Assembly (NCBI GenBank): GCA_947044365.1 | Contig: OX345650.1 | Coordinates: 622,501-686,500 of the forward strand | Direction: 5' to 3' | From: Petrosia ficiformis | Lineage: Eukaryota; Porifera; Demospongiae; Haplosclerida; Petrosiidae | DNA: 64,000 nucleotides | Part shown: in pieces, positions 48,315 through 62,800 of the stretch | How the letters are laid out: every line of letters begins with the position of its first letter | Position numbering within the stretch: position 1 is the stretch's first letter | Notes under the pieces: generated by a model | What the model was told of the DNA's origin: nothing | The model's input: the letters and a program-made list of their open reading frames with translations, nothing else | Databases searched by the model: none | Position numbers and translations under genes: made by a program

Positions 48315-48527
48315 CTGTCGGCAGGTTTGTTGATATTTGTATTAAATTGAAAATATTAAAATTATAAGGTATGATAGTATGAAGTCTCGTAGGACAACTA
48401 TATTTCGAAAACGAAATATTTTTTACAACAATTTTAACATTGTTTTCTTAACTTTTTAAAATAATTAATTTTTTTTTATTGTTCACAATAATTATTTAAT
48501 AATTAAGTTACAAGACATGATTTTTTT

Positions 48528-48533
48528 AATAAA
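48528..48533 (+). terminator. Possible polyadenylation signal of receptor D
   Basis: AATAAA occurs 214 bp after the stop codon, following an A/T-rich tract. The assignment is by position only. Confidence 0.4.
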
Positions 48534-48700
48534 CATAATAATATATAACTAGTGTGTAGATAGCTATAGTTATTATTGTACATAGTTATTTTATAACTTG
48601 AATAATATTCATGTGTTGGAGAAGACTTCTTATTAATGATTATTGTTAACAATATCAGGAGAGTGTAAAATACTCCTCAATATAAAGTGGTTTGTTTAGT

Positions 48701-48963
48701 ATGATGGTGTATGTTCTAAATGCTGTAGTGTTTCTGTTACTACATATAACTAAAGTTATTACTACCTGCCCTCCTGATTCAGGTATGTAAAGTTAATATA
48801 CTTTAATCTACATTATCAATTTTATATAATTGCAGGTATATATTTAATGTCGGGTAGTATCAGATCAAAGATCACTGAACTACCTCTCCCAAGACCAAAA
48901 GAGAGAGTCATTATTCCTCGGGGAGTTGGAGCAAAGTCACCTTTACCAATATCTACAAAATAA
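48701..48963 (+). pseudogene. Receptor N-terminal stub 1
   Basis: Exon 48701-48782 encodes a hydrophobic leader ending VITTCPPDS and has the same phase-1 donor after a Ser-Gly codon as exon 1 of genes A to E. Exon 48835-48963 begins GIYLMSGS, parallel to EVYLMQSG of the intact exon 2, then loses similarity and stops at TAA. It could encode a secreted peptide of about 70 residues but is more likely a truncated family member. Confidence 0.6.
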
Positions 48964-49297
48964 ACAATTACAATTATAGAACAGTATACAATATACATTA
49001 ATGATAATAGAATGACATCTCTCTTTACAACATGTTTATATTTGACTACTAGAAAATGAAGCACACCTTTATAATAAATAAATTATCATTATGATGACTG
49101 TACTAACTAATATAATACTATTGTCTTTAAACAGATGTAATTAACATTACTTGAAAGGAAAGCTTTACTATAACACACATACACACATTATTATGTATTA
49201 CTATGCTATGCAAAGAATGAAAGAGTGTCTATGAAGTGTTCAAAATATATATAAACACATATTGAATGTTTATTCATTATTCAGTTCAGAGAATAGA

Positions 49298-49581
49298 ATG
49301 TTTTCATTGATTATACTTTTCTTCTTGTTGGTTAGTGGAGTTATTACTACCTGTCCTCCTAAGTCAGGTATGTAAAGTTAATATTTATTAATCTACATAA
49401 AAAATTATACATACATAATATAATTACAGGTATATATTTGATATTAAATGGAGAGTGTAGACAATTATCTCAAGGGTGTTATATGCCTCCAAACAGGGCT
49501 ATATATATTATGTATTTTGTAACACAAAAGTATGCAATTAAATCACATTCAATATATATAGCCCTGTTTGGAGGCATATAA
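49298..49581 (+). pseudogene. Receptor N-terminal stub 2
   Basis: Exon 49298-49367 encodes a leader (MFSLIILFFLLVSGV then ITTCPPKS) and is spliced in phase 1 to 49430-49581, which starts GIYLILNGECRQLSQGCY. The frame then runs through an inverted repeat and stops at 49579-49581. The leader and splice structure closely match stub 1 and more distantly genes A to E. Confidence 0.6.
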
Positions 49582-49600
49582 CACCCTTGAGATAATTGTC
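49460..49600. repeat. 50-bp inverted repeat
   Basis: GACAATTATCTCAAGGGTGT through CCAAACAGGGCTATATATA is repeated inverted at 49551-49600 with a loop of about 40 bp. The left arm is coding-like in stub 2, so the inverted arm appears to be a local copy of it. A CTCGGGCTACGCCCTCGA palindrome follows. Confidence 0.85.
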
Positions 49601-50882
49601 TCGGGCTACGCCCTCGACCAATTATCTCGCGGGTTATATTTACTTAATAGCAGCTATATATACACTAACCCTAAATATAAAACTCTAATCAATAGCTATA
49701 TAATAATAATTATGTAATCATGTCCTTTGTCACATCAGTTATCCAATGTCTACAACTTGATCAAAAGAAACAAGTGACTACACTGCTTTAAATCGTTGAA
49801 ATGTGTTTTTGAACAAACAGCATGCCCCCATGGACCCCCAGCAGATCTCTCTACCCCGCCTTTTGAAAGAATCCCCAAAGCAATATAATTTATTGTTACT
49901 GTAGAGGTTAAGAGTTGCCATTGTCATGAGTACCAAGGCTAGTTTGAAATTTTAGGTACTAGCTGTTTTCGTCATGCACGTACATATACATGAACATGAT
50001 TACTGTTTCAGTCAGAGCCCCATTACAAAATGTTTTTATATCGGTGGTTAGATAGCAACTGTATTAGTAGTTTAGTGATGAACATAATTTATATTGTGTG
50101 TGTCCCTCATTATTCCTAGCATCTAGCTATATTTTGAGAGGATATAGTTCATTAACAATATCACTCCAAATGAATTCCAGTACATAACATCAGCCTAACT
50201 TCAAACAGTATTATATGCAATTCCACTGATAACTGCTTTCATAGCTCTTGTGAATTATAATATAATTGGAGTGATTGTTCCCCTCCAAGGAAGTTTTGAA
50301 TGTTAGGTACTCTCAGAATGACTCTGCAGAATGTAATCGAGCACAGAAAAGATTGTCAAATACTTAGCTACAGCTACAGCTATGGGGAAAGCTTCTTGGA
50401 TGTAATTAACCCTACTATAGAGTTTTGGTACTCAATTTACACTAAAAACTAATGATAATAATGTACTCAGTGTAATGATAAACTTATTTGTGACTGAGCT
50501 CCCTAGAATGACGCAACATCTTTAACTACCATATGCAACACATGACAAACACAAACTTACATCAAATCCGTGGGAAAGCAATCTCATACATTGAGATAGC
50601 CCTTTGGGCTATACAATAGTTTATTTTACAACTAGCCTAATTATACAAAAAACTAACAATAGTACAGTAGATCATATAGGTGTCCCCATCTAATTGCAGT
50701 TTATTTACATCAATGTGATTATAGTCTGTGAATATTTAAAAAGAACATGTGTACATGCAAGCTAATCATACATAGGAAGGGCCTAGTGCGTAATTTCGAT
50801 GCACCCGGGGACAATACCCCATGCTAATTTGCCTATACTTACGTACGTAGCCAATGCTACCTTCTGTAAGGGCGATAAAAAT

Positions 50883-53800
50883 ATGAAGTGTCCATGGATC
50901 AAGGTGTTAGGGATGCTGCTACTAGTTCTTCTTATGAATGGGAGAGTTGATTCCCAATGTTCTCCTGAATCTGGTAAGAGTCTGTGTTAACAAAAAGTTA
51001 GGATGCATCAAAAAATCAAACTGTTTGTATTATAAAATGTTACTTTTTACAGAAGTGTATTTAATGCAGTCTGGCATTTGCTATGGTAATAATACTGTGT
51101 TTAATGAAAGCAATGTTGATGATGGTCCTGATAGTGGAATCACTTGTTTTAGAAGAGGAAGTACATCCATGGCAATTACATTGACAAACTTTAATGGAGA
51201 AGATATAGGATGTGACACTGGTGTTGTTCGTTGTGTGCCTGGGAATGGATCTCTAATTGTTTATACTCAAGGAAGCTTTTCTCCAGGCAGAAGTGGAATG
51301 TATACTTGTTGTATTGATGGAGTTTGTGTTAGTACTAGAATATACACCAATTCACCATATAATAATTTATTTGATTCAGGTGAGTTGCTAAATCTATAAT
51401 TCTATAGCATCACTTCATTCTATTGTAGTTTCATTACTTAGCATTTTTACTCTTATTATAATTATTTAGAAACTCCAACCATTGAGAATTGCTCTATAAC
51501 ACCACCAGTTGATGTCACTGTAGCCCCTCAACAGTACATAGTAAATATGATCACATCTCAGGTTCCTCCAAGAAGAATACAACCAGACATTACGTTTACA
51601 ACATCTGATAATTGTACCAATCAAGATGGTATATCATGTGATGCACCATATTACCTCCATCTTGGTGATGAGATGTATAAGTATTCATTACCAATTAACT
51701 GGGATGCAACAAATTCTGACTTTACTCATCATCAATTTGAATGCGGAGCTATGTTTGAATCTACACAATTAACTGCATCAATGACAGCTATAAGAGGTAT
51801 GTGTATGATTTAGCATTTATAAAATGTACACACCTTAAATGTAATCAATTTTATAGCTCCAGATGATATTCCAAGCGTGAATTATGAAGATATAAATGCT
51901 ACTGCAATCAGAATATTCTGGAGTATATCAGCAAGTTTTATCAATGGATATATCATTACAATAACAAGTAGTAATCTCCCTAACATCACATATCAAGTGA
52001 ATGATGAGACTACGAGAGAGTTTATAATAAATGAACTATTACGAGAAACAGATTATCACATAGAAGTAAGAGGATACTATGATCTTTTAGGAGCTCCAGG
52101 ATCAGTAACTGCTAGACTAGAATGTTAGTTTATTACAATATTTATTTAAATGATGGATGGATAAACAGTTTATAATAAGTCGTTGAGTGATTAGAAATTA
52201 GGTGTTCTCACTAGATGTGCATAAGTAACATGAATAGTAGTGCTATGAAAATAATGACAACTTTTAGTTATAGTTCTGATATAAGTAGTTTCTCATAATT
52301 TTAATTATACTATTAGTTATAGTTAACTAAGTCTTACTAAAGGGGTTTAGTCAATATTAGCCAATTTCCATTTTAGTTAGTTATAGTTATTATAGTAGAC
52401 CTGAGTTTACTAAAAGTCACAATGAAAATAGTAACAACGTTTAGTTATAGTTATGGTAGTTTCTCATAATTTTAATAATACTATTAGTTATAGTTAACTA
52501 AGTGTTACTAAAGGAATTTAAGGCCAACTTCCATTTTAGTTAGTTATAGTCATTATAGTAGACCTGAGTTTACTAAAAATGATTTACTAAAAGTAGATTT
52601 AGTTACAGCCATATATAGTTAACTAAAACAAGCTAATGCATAGATTAACAAAATTAGATAAACAAATTATATTAAATAGATAAATGAAATTGGAAGGCGT
52701 ACATAATTACTGTGTTTGAAATAACGTCCAGTGATTGGCCATTTTCTACACATTTTGTCTGGACAAAATTACATTTGACTGGATTAATTGTCTGATTAGT
52801 TATAAGAATAATACAACAACAATAAGTACAGTAACTTTGCATCTAGGTTATTGATTAGTCAAGAGCTGTCATAGCTTTGTGGGTTAATTTTATATCTCAT
52901 ATATAAAGCCATAAATGGGTACAGTCCTGGTTCATGAGGCTTATTTCTGGACAAAATTTACAACTAGCTGTTCAAATATTGTTTTACCCAGATGTTTCTG
53001 TTGGACACTTTCATAAACTATTTCGAGCACTGTAATTAGGTCGAATAGAAAAGAATACTTAAACTTATCCTCATTTATATTTTATTCTATAGCTACTATT
53101 ATTAGTATCAATGGTACACTATTATCAGTGACTTCAAACACTCAAGAAGTAGAATTAAGCTGTTTCACTTCCAGAGTTAAACCTTCAGAGATTACTTGGA
53201 GTTTTCAAGCTCCTAGGACTCAATCAGAGGGTTCAGAATTACTAGATGAAACTAGCATGACCTACAGACATTATATACTAGTTAATGGAACATTCACTGC
53301 TAATATCCAAGCAACATGCACTTATGAAGTTAATGGACAAGCAGACTCAATTGACTATTATCTTGAAGGTTTGATTAAGAGTTACAATACATGTACAAAT
53401 GTTTTTAAACTTGTCTTATAGCTCCTTCAGGTCCTCCAATGAATCTGTCAGTGAAGATACTATCTTCCTCTAGTTTATCTATTAACTGGGTACCTCCATT
53501 AGAAGTAGTTGAAGGATATATTATTCAATATTCGGGAATAGATCCACAATTAATTAACGGAGGAGATACACTTAGTGATATACTAGAGGGTCTCACACAA
53601 GGAGTGACTTATCAATTTAATGTGTTTGCTTATAGTGACCTTCCGTCAACTGAATCCAATAAAGTGACAGTTCTACTAGATGGTATGTAATTAATTATAA
53701 TAAAAATTATAATAAAAATTAAATTATTATTATTTATTAATTATTATATTAATTTCTCTATTCACAGTACCACAAATATCATATTTAACTGCTGAACCTA

Positions 53801-56800
53801 TCAATACAACATCCATTACAATTAACTGGAACACTACTGCATTCAGTATTGTAGATAGCTATACCTTAACATACACTAGAATATGTGATGGTATGGAATC
53901 TTCACTAGACATTAAAGATAGTACACAAACAAGTATAGACATACACAACCTAACATCTGGACTAGAATACAGTCTCAGTATACAACCAGAAAATATACTA
54001 GGAAAAGGAACAGAGATGTTTGTTAGTGCATTGTTGAATGAAACTCGTGAGTGGATATTAAATATAATATTTTTAATAACTTAATAATTCATTCATTCTA
54101 ACAGGTCCCCCTGAAACACCACAACTATATCCTCCAGTATTACTCAATTCAACATCTATTGGAGTAGAATGGAATGAAGTGGAATGTACACAACGTATAG
54201 CAAGATATGTTATACAATATAATATTAGTGATGGCAGTAGTTCAAATGAAGTTATTGCTAATGCAGAAACCACTAGTATTGTGATCACTGGTCTTAGTAG
54301 ATATAGTTTATACTCAATTAGTATAGCAGCTATGAATAGTATTGGAACTAGTCTTTTCAGTGAAATATTCACTTTCTTTACTTGTAAGTTAATAAATGTT
54401 AACTACCTATTATATATATATGGAATTCTCTCACATACAGTCGATAGTGAACTAACTGATCTCTCTGCTGTTGTCTTCACTACTTCAGTTCAAATATCTT
54501 GGGAGGCAATTATTAGTAATAACGATATCACATATACATATGAAGTGGCATTTATTGTCAGTACTGATACAGAGTGTTCTAGTAGTAATGTTAATACTCT
54601 ACCTGATGGATACACATCATATCTTAATACCAGTGATACTGAAATTGAAATTATAGAACTAGAAGCTGATACTTGTTATATATTTGGTGTTAGGATATAC
54701 TCAACATATTCTACAGTACCAGGAGACTGGAATATTCTAGTGGAAAGAACTGAAGGTAATTGTGTTTATGTACCGTGACAATAGAATGAATTGTTTAGAA
54801 TATGTATACATTCAGATTATATGTATACATTAGTGATGTGCGATATAGGCAACATGACAATAGATTTATTGGCGATATGACATGATATGCTTAGTAGCTT
54901 TATCGATAATACAAAATTGCACCATGTGAGTGGGCGTGCCATTACATTTGAGCATGAGGACAAAGGATGATTGAGGAGCGTTTTAAACTTACTACAGACG
55001 ACTTAGAACAGCCTGAAACAAGTCATTTTCTTTTGTCTTACTCTAAAGGATAAAGCAAAGTATGGAAATTTTTCGGTTTTCGTATCAATGGTAGCGAAAG
55101 AATTGATAAGAAGAAACTGACTTGTCGCTTATGTTTAACTTCCATAACTTATTCAGGGAACACAACCAATCAAATGTACCATTTACAGAAAGAACATATG
55201 CAACAATATAGAAAGATCAAGGAGATGAAAGAGCAGGAGAAATCAACGACATCTAAGGAAGATTCTTTGTAAAATTGTGGGGCTACATCGTGATATATAT
55301 CATATCGTCTATATAAATGTTTATGATAGATGATACAAACTTTTCTTATATCGCACATCACTAGTATACATACAGTGATAATATTTTAACTATGGAAAAT
55401 TACTTGGCATTTATTTACCTGCATGTATTTTTAATCATGATAATAAATATAGAGTGGGCTGATAGCTTTGCATGATATGTATATGGAGTTCTCTCCCATA
55501 CAGTTGATAGGGTACTAACTGATCTCTCTGCTGTTGTCTTCACTACTTCAGTTCAACTATCTTGGGAGGAAATTATTAGTAATAACAATATCACATATAC
55601 ATATGAAGTGGCATTTATTGTCAGTACTGATACAGAGTGTTCTAGTACTAATGTTAATACTCTACCTAATGGATACACATCATATCTTAATACCAGTGAT
55701 ACTGAAATTGAAATTATAGAATTAGAAGCTGATACTTGTTATATATTTGGTGTTAGGATATACTCATCATATTCTACAGTACCAGGAGACTGGAATATTC
55801 TAGTGGAAAGAACTGAAGGTAATTGTGTTTATGTACACAATGGAATTGTTTAGAATATGTCAGCATTCAGATTACATATGCATACATACAGTGATATAAT
55901 ATATTAACTATGGATAGCTATTAACCCACTGTACATTCACTATCATGAGTAAACAATCTGAATTGCATGCAGCCATACATAATAGATATAGCTATTATCA
56001 GCTGTTGACATGGATGTTCATAATCTCCGACTTCAGCCATCATCGTCAATCTGTCACTTCATCAATAAACTATTATTTGGCACCAAAACACATTCTTGTT
56101 TTGAGGGTATCTTTGGCTTTGTCACAACAGTGTGGTTAAATATAAGACAGTCATGGGTCTTCAGGTCAAGGTATTTTAGGGCCCTTTCTTCTAAAACAAC
56201 TAATATACATTCCTTTGACCCAATACATATATATATATATATATATATATAGCACACACTGGATTAGCTGGTCTATTATCATTTTGTAGCTATGGAATTC
56301 ATTGCCCTCAAGTTACAAACAACCTTTTTAATGATTGTATCCTGTGTGATTCTAATATACTTAATTAGGTGAATCCTATTATCTATTGGCTGAGTAGTGA
56401 GGAAACTTTGTGTACAATCTTCCTAGCAAGTATACACACATCAGTGTAGAAGTGAATTGGTTATTTATCAGAAGATTAGTAATTTCCTCAGCTACATGCT
56501 AACAGCTCTTATAGATATTCTCCAATATATAGTCAGGAACATGTGTCTGGTTATAGGTATAATAAAAAGAAAGTTAAGACTATAGTCATTAATACACATA
56601 CCAAATACACCCTACTATGATATGAACAGACTGTTATTGATAAATTCCCTTTGGGAATATGAAATATGAGACCACTTGTATATATATTCAGCCACATATA
56701 GACTGTCATGAGACATAATTATAAACAATCTAATAATTTGAAATAACAAATGAAATGGGTATTATTTGGACTGCTATGTCAAATATAATCTGTTTGATAT

Positions 56801-59800
56801 TCCATAATGTTTATACAGAAATTACTCAAAGACAAGCTACATCAGATGGTATTGGAGCAGGTGGAATAGCAGGGATTGCAATAACACTAATAGTTATCAT
56901 AGCATTTGTCATTGTTGTGGTTATAGTTGTTCTGGTTATATTTAGGTTAGATGTGGTTTGTGAAATTGTATTAATATAATAATATTTCATGTGTTTCCTT
57001 ACAACTGCTTTTGTAGAAGGAGATCAGGAAAGCACCTACAGTATTCAGCAGAAAGAGAGATGAATACCCGTGTGTATGTTAAACAAAAGAGAAGAGATGA
57101 AGACGCTGTTGTTTATAATACCTTGGAAGTTGCACCCAAGGAGGAAGCCACATGTATGTTCTGTATCTCTGTTGTTTTTGTTTGTTTGCTTGTATTGTTG
57201 AGAACTCCTTGAATGACGACAGTCCTTCTTAATCTTTGTGTTGTTTATCTAGAAATAAAAATAGAGGCTCCGCACAAAGTTCGACTTCATGTTTGTTTAG
57301 TTGTTTTCTATCTAGCTTAGTTGTTAGAGCAATAGTCTTTCACAGAGAGACAAGGTCATGAGTCTCAGCATCTTTTCTCATAATGTTCTTTTGTATGTCT
57401 TTTTGTATGCCTCTTAGTTCATCAATTTTATGATGTATAATACAATATATTATATCCTTCCTTTTTCTAAACTGAAGATTCAACTGTTGACGAAGATGTT
57501 TACGAGAATGTTACGAAGAAAGATGCAGTTGATTATACTAATCCAACTCCCATGTACAGCAGTGAATATGAGGACCTCTCAAAAATATCTCATTTTGATC
57601 CAAAGATACCAACAACTTTACCAATGTCTATTGAGAATATGGGTGATCATGTCGCTGAATGTCACCAGCAAAATAATCAAGGTTTCAAAACACAATTTGA
57701 AGTATGTTATTTATTCAATAATTTAAACACACATACATATATGGTTATACACAAACCAAAACATTGTATTATTTATAATATCTTTCTGTTAGCAAATATA
57801 TGATGGCAGTGATAAAAGTACTGAAACTGGATTCAGAAAAGAAAACAAAAAGTTGAACCGATTCAAAAACATTACAGTCTGTAAGTGTATACATAGCATG
57901 TATTAAAGTGGGAAATTATTATTTTTCTTACAGATGATGATAATCTTATTACAATGAGGCCAATACAAGGTCGAACCAATATGCACACCGACTTCATTAA
58001 TGCAAGCTATATAGACGTTAGTGGATTGCATATAAAATAATATTTAAACAGAATAGAAACAAATACAATTTTGAAAAGGAGTATAACCACCTTCCAGGAT
58101 AGAGGGGCATGTACCGCTAAGCTCTAGGATCAAGGGGTATAGCTTTGAGGCGACTTTTGTGTACATAATGGAACACTGCATAGAGTGTGTACCATCAGGC
58201 TCCTATCTAGAATATCAGCATTCATTTTTTGTTAAAATTAATATATGTATAGACTATACTTGTGTACTGTTTACATTAATTTTATAGTAATATGTATGTG
58301 CACATTCCATAAATCTACTAAAATAACTGTTTTATTGTGACTTTACTATATCATTGTTCATACCACTGGTGTGATATTATTTTAGGGATACAGTATGCCA
58401 AAGAAGTATATAGCAACTCAAGGTGTGTCATGCTAATCCGTTCATAAACATGTTTGTGCACATAAACCACACAGCTCAATGCACACTACATGCATACAAA
58501 CTTACTCCCGCACTATACACACACTCAAGCACTATCTACACAAACAATGCATATATACATTAATCTCTCTTGTATACAGGCCCTCTACCTACTACCGTTG
58601 ATGACTTTTGGTGGTTAATATGGCAGGAAAAAGTCCAGTATATAGTAATGCTGACTAATTTAATGGAAGGGAAAAATAAAAAGTGTAGCCAGTATTGGCC
58701 AGATGAATCACCAGGAAGCATGACATATGGTCCATTCACTGTGACTGTAAAAGATGAACAATCTATCACAAATTTTGTTGTGAGAAACATTACAGTTAAG
58801 GTAAAATATTATAAGATAGATAGACAGATATCAAACCAGTACTTTATATCATAAACATTTAACCTTATTGTGCATATTCATGTCTTCTTAACTGCTGACT
58901 TGAGGTGTTATGATATCAATTATGGTATTTGGTGCATGTTTACACAAAAACATTATATGTAAATTAATTAATAGTGGGGAAAGTCATGACCTGTTAACTG
59001 TAATTATTATGGAATCCTGTTTTAGTCATCTTACACTAATTAAATAGTTCTAATATCCTGACTATACTCTTTCATACATTGATGAATACATGTTAGATGA
59101 GGTAACAGACAGCTTGGTTGAAATTACAAAATTGTTTGTAGAATATAAGGTTGAAAATAGTACCGTAATTCGGGAAAATTTCGTACTATAAAAATTTTCG
59201 TATAACAGTATGCGTACGAAATTTAAAAATTTGAAAATTAACGGGTATATGGAAATAAACAGTATTCGTAAATAATAACGTACGCACGTACGAAAATTTG
59301 TACATACGAAAAATAAAAATTCGAAATATTTTAGAGACGAAATATTCCCGATTTACGGTATTTCATATTGCTGCCAAAAATATCACAGTACAATACAGTA
59401 TCCGTGATAGTTGAAATAACAATTTAAATGTTTATAAAGTGTAAATAATTGTCCTGTTTGGTTGTAGTTGTAAAGAAATGGCAATCCAAGCTATGCACAC
59501 TCACTTGCTATAATTACATTTAGACATAAACTAAAATGAGAAAAACCAACTCTATATACTAAAATGCCTACTCCAGTGTGATGATACGCCCAAAAGCCAA
59601 TATTTTATCAAAATATTAAATGAGTAATTCGATTAAAAATTGTAATAAACATCGATACATATCATGCATCGCTACAAAATATTCCTTTAGTTAAACAATA
59701 CATTTATCCAGTAATTCTTTTTCCTTTTCTCTCAGCTGGAAGGCTCTTCAGCTATTCTTGCTATCAAACATATTCAGTTTATCACATGGCCTGATCATGG

Positions 59801-62800
59801 AGTACCTGATTCTGTTTCTCCATTCATGACACTAAGTAGAAGAGTGACAAACTGGTGGTATGAACAAAAGGCACCCATAGTAGTCCATTGCAGTGCTGGT
59901 GTGGGTCGTACAGGTAGCTTCATTGCTATAGATATAGCTTTAGAACAAGCTAATAAAGAAGGGATTGTAGATATTCCTGGTATTGTTAATAGACTCAGAC
60001 AACAAAGAATGTGTATGGTACAAACAGATGTAAGTTACTCACTTAAGTCCATCATATTAAAACAGTTTGAAGTGTCAGTTTGTAATGGGATTGAAAACCA
60101 TGTATTGTATAGTGTCAGGTTTTCTATAGTGTCATGTATTCTATAGTATTAGTTATAGTACTACACATTACATATAGGCTCAGTTTGCATTCATTCATGA
60201 TGCTGTATTAGAAGCAGTGGTAGGAGGGACTACGGAAATTACCAGTGATCTGTTTCGTGTTAAAGTTGACAACTGGCAAGAGAAGAATCCCAACACTGGA
60301 AAGACACAAATGCAAGTACAATATCAGGTATTTTAACTCTTAGCTCACAACTGCTTTGACATATGACATATTGCTTGTTAGTTGCTAAGTCAAGTCACAC
60401 CTAACCAAGACGATGTTTTGAAACAAACAGCAGAATCCTTTCCAGAGAAGAATCGCAGCATGAAATACATACCAAGTTAGTATTAAATCTCTTGATGTAT
60501 ATTTGCCTCATGGTCCCATGTCATCTGTCCTCCTAAATTTACATAGATGCATTAATGTTGGTTTTAAGTTTTAACTATATATAACTAAAACCCTTTGTGT
60601 TTAGTTAACAAACAAATAACAGTCTACTATAATAACTAACCAAAGTGAAAAATAACCAATAATGGGAACTTTTAGTTAGTTAACTAAAACTAAAACAATT
60701 TTAGTAAGCCTAATATTATTTTAGTGAATCAACTATAACTATAACTAAAAGTGGTCATTATTATCAAACTATAACAACACTAATACATGTACGTGCATAC
60801 ATGTATATCAAGAGTTGATAAAATAGTCATAATCAGATAGGTAATTGGTATCAGTCATTATCTGCCATTATTTTTAGTATATGTTACGTATCAGATATTA
60901 TTGTAAGTGTGCTAAATTTAAAGATTTGTTGATACCAATAATGTTTGATAAATGCTTCTTTCAATCAGAAGGTAGATATAATCAGATTGTTATTATGAGG
61001 TCAGTATCAGTTTTTAATCGGAATATCAGTAAAATCCTATATTGGTACACCACTGGGTAAATCAAGATATATGGAGAAAAAAGTATCTCTTTGTGGTGTC
61101 ATGACAGCCTTTTAATCCCTGAAACACAACAAACTAATATGGTTATTATTTTGATTATCCACTCTCCTTAGCTTTTAAAGGCCTTGTAGAACTTTAGGAA
61201 TATATTTCAGCTAGAACAGCTTTTTAGTTCCAGTTTCTATGTAAGCTACAAGCAGTTTTCTTCCTGCTGGTTTGTAAAGCTCAAATGCACATTTTATCAT
61301 GCAGCATGCCCAAAAATTGACCAAGCCACCCCCCCCCGAAATGATGTAACTTTCTTAACTATGTATACAATGCATATGTGACTGTGACACAAGCAAATAT
61401 ATATAGATTCAGCCCCGTGAAAAGCAATCATAGGGATGGCCTTGTGGGCCATTGAAATTCATGTACCAATGCTGAAATTCAAAATAAAAGTGATGTTCCA
61501 TACCAAAACTAACTAAAATGAAAACAAATTCTATCACCAAAACATGGTCTATAAAATACCAATACTGAAACCAGTGATTTGTCATACCAAAACTAACTAA
61601 AATGAAAACAAATTCTATCACCAAAACACATGGTCTATAAAATACCAATACTGAAATCAGTGATTTGTCATACCAAAACTAACTAAAATCAAAACCACTA
61701 AACAACACCACAATATTGCACATAGAAGAATACCAAATGTGTGTGTGTATGTAAACAACTGTCTGTATATTATGAATATTGAGTACATTCAGTAATTATG
61801 TATTTATTATTATATTATAGATGAAAAATGGAGAGTTAGTCTAGAAGGAGAGTATCCAAACTACATTCATGCAACATTCATTCATGTAAGTTTACTTTGT
61901 CTTCCTTTCTGTGATGAATCGAAGTAGTAATATTAGACGCTATATAGAGATTGCCATAAACAATTCATAGTTATATTATATGTTTGTAACCACTAAGCCA
62001 CAGGTACATGGGCAGAAGAGGAAGTAAGTCTCAACTGGTATTTGCCTAATTATGCTTTACTATAATCAGTGTTAGATCTAGAGATTTAATAGTGGGCTTC
62101 TCTTTGTAAATTAATGAAATAGTAACATAATCAGCTCTCCTACTGTTGGGTTGTGGCTCTGATTCAGCTGATTCAGTTTCATCACCTGTGTTGTTAGTCT
62201 CCTCTGTGTGGAGAAGCCAACTGTCCAAACTTGCCATAATCACGTGTGTATAATAATACCATAATAGTTCGTTTCTAATTTAGTGTTTTTGCATTTTTCA
62301 TTGCATAGACTTCTAAAGCTTTAATGTGCAAAGTAGGCGTCAATATTGAAAAGTACGCGCTAAAACAACGCCTAAACGCCTTCCAGATCTAATAATCCTT
62401 TTTTTTTGTGAAACACTGATGCCAACCTCAATGAGTATACAAGTGGCCATAGTCTGACGAGTATGTGTCTACCCATCTTCAAAACCCTGGCTATACCACT
62501 GCAAGTAGACCAGTACATAGCTAGCCCAGACATAAGCCTGATATTAACAAAGGGTATTATTTAAGCTAGAACTATAATAGTTGACAATAGAGAATAGAAT
62601 ATTATATAGTTAGTTATGACTATGGAGTGTTGTTCAAGATGATTTTCCATATAGAGAAATTTCATTCAGTGATGATACTACCTCAATCTGTGTATACATG
62701 ATAGTTATATATATTATTATGTAATGTGTATCCTTAATAATTATATATGAATATGAAAGTGTTTATGCACTTGTTATACTATGTGGTACTTTCTTTATTG

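Larger units (their letters stand above)
48315..50882. other. Intergenic region between D and E
   Basis: It includes D's 3' flank, two decayed N-terminal receptor stubs with an inverted repeat (listed separately), and a region from about 49790 that parallels the sequence upstream of gene D. Between 50100 and 50880 no gene is visible. Confidence 0.6.
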
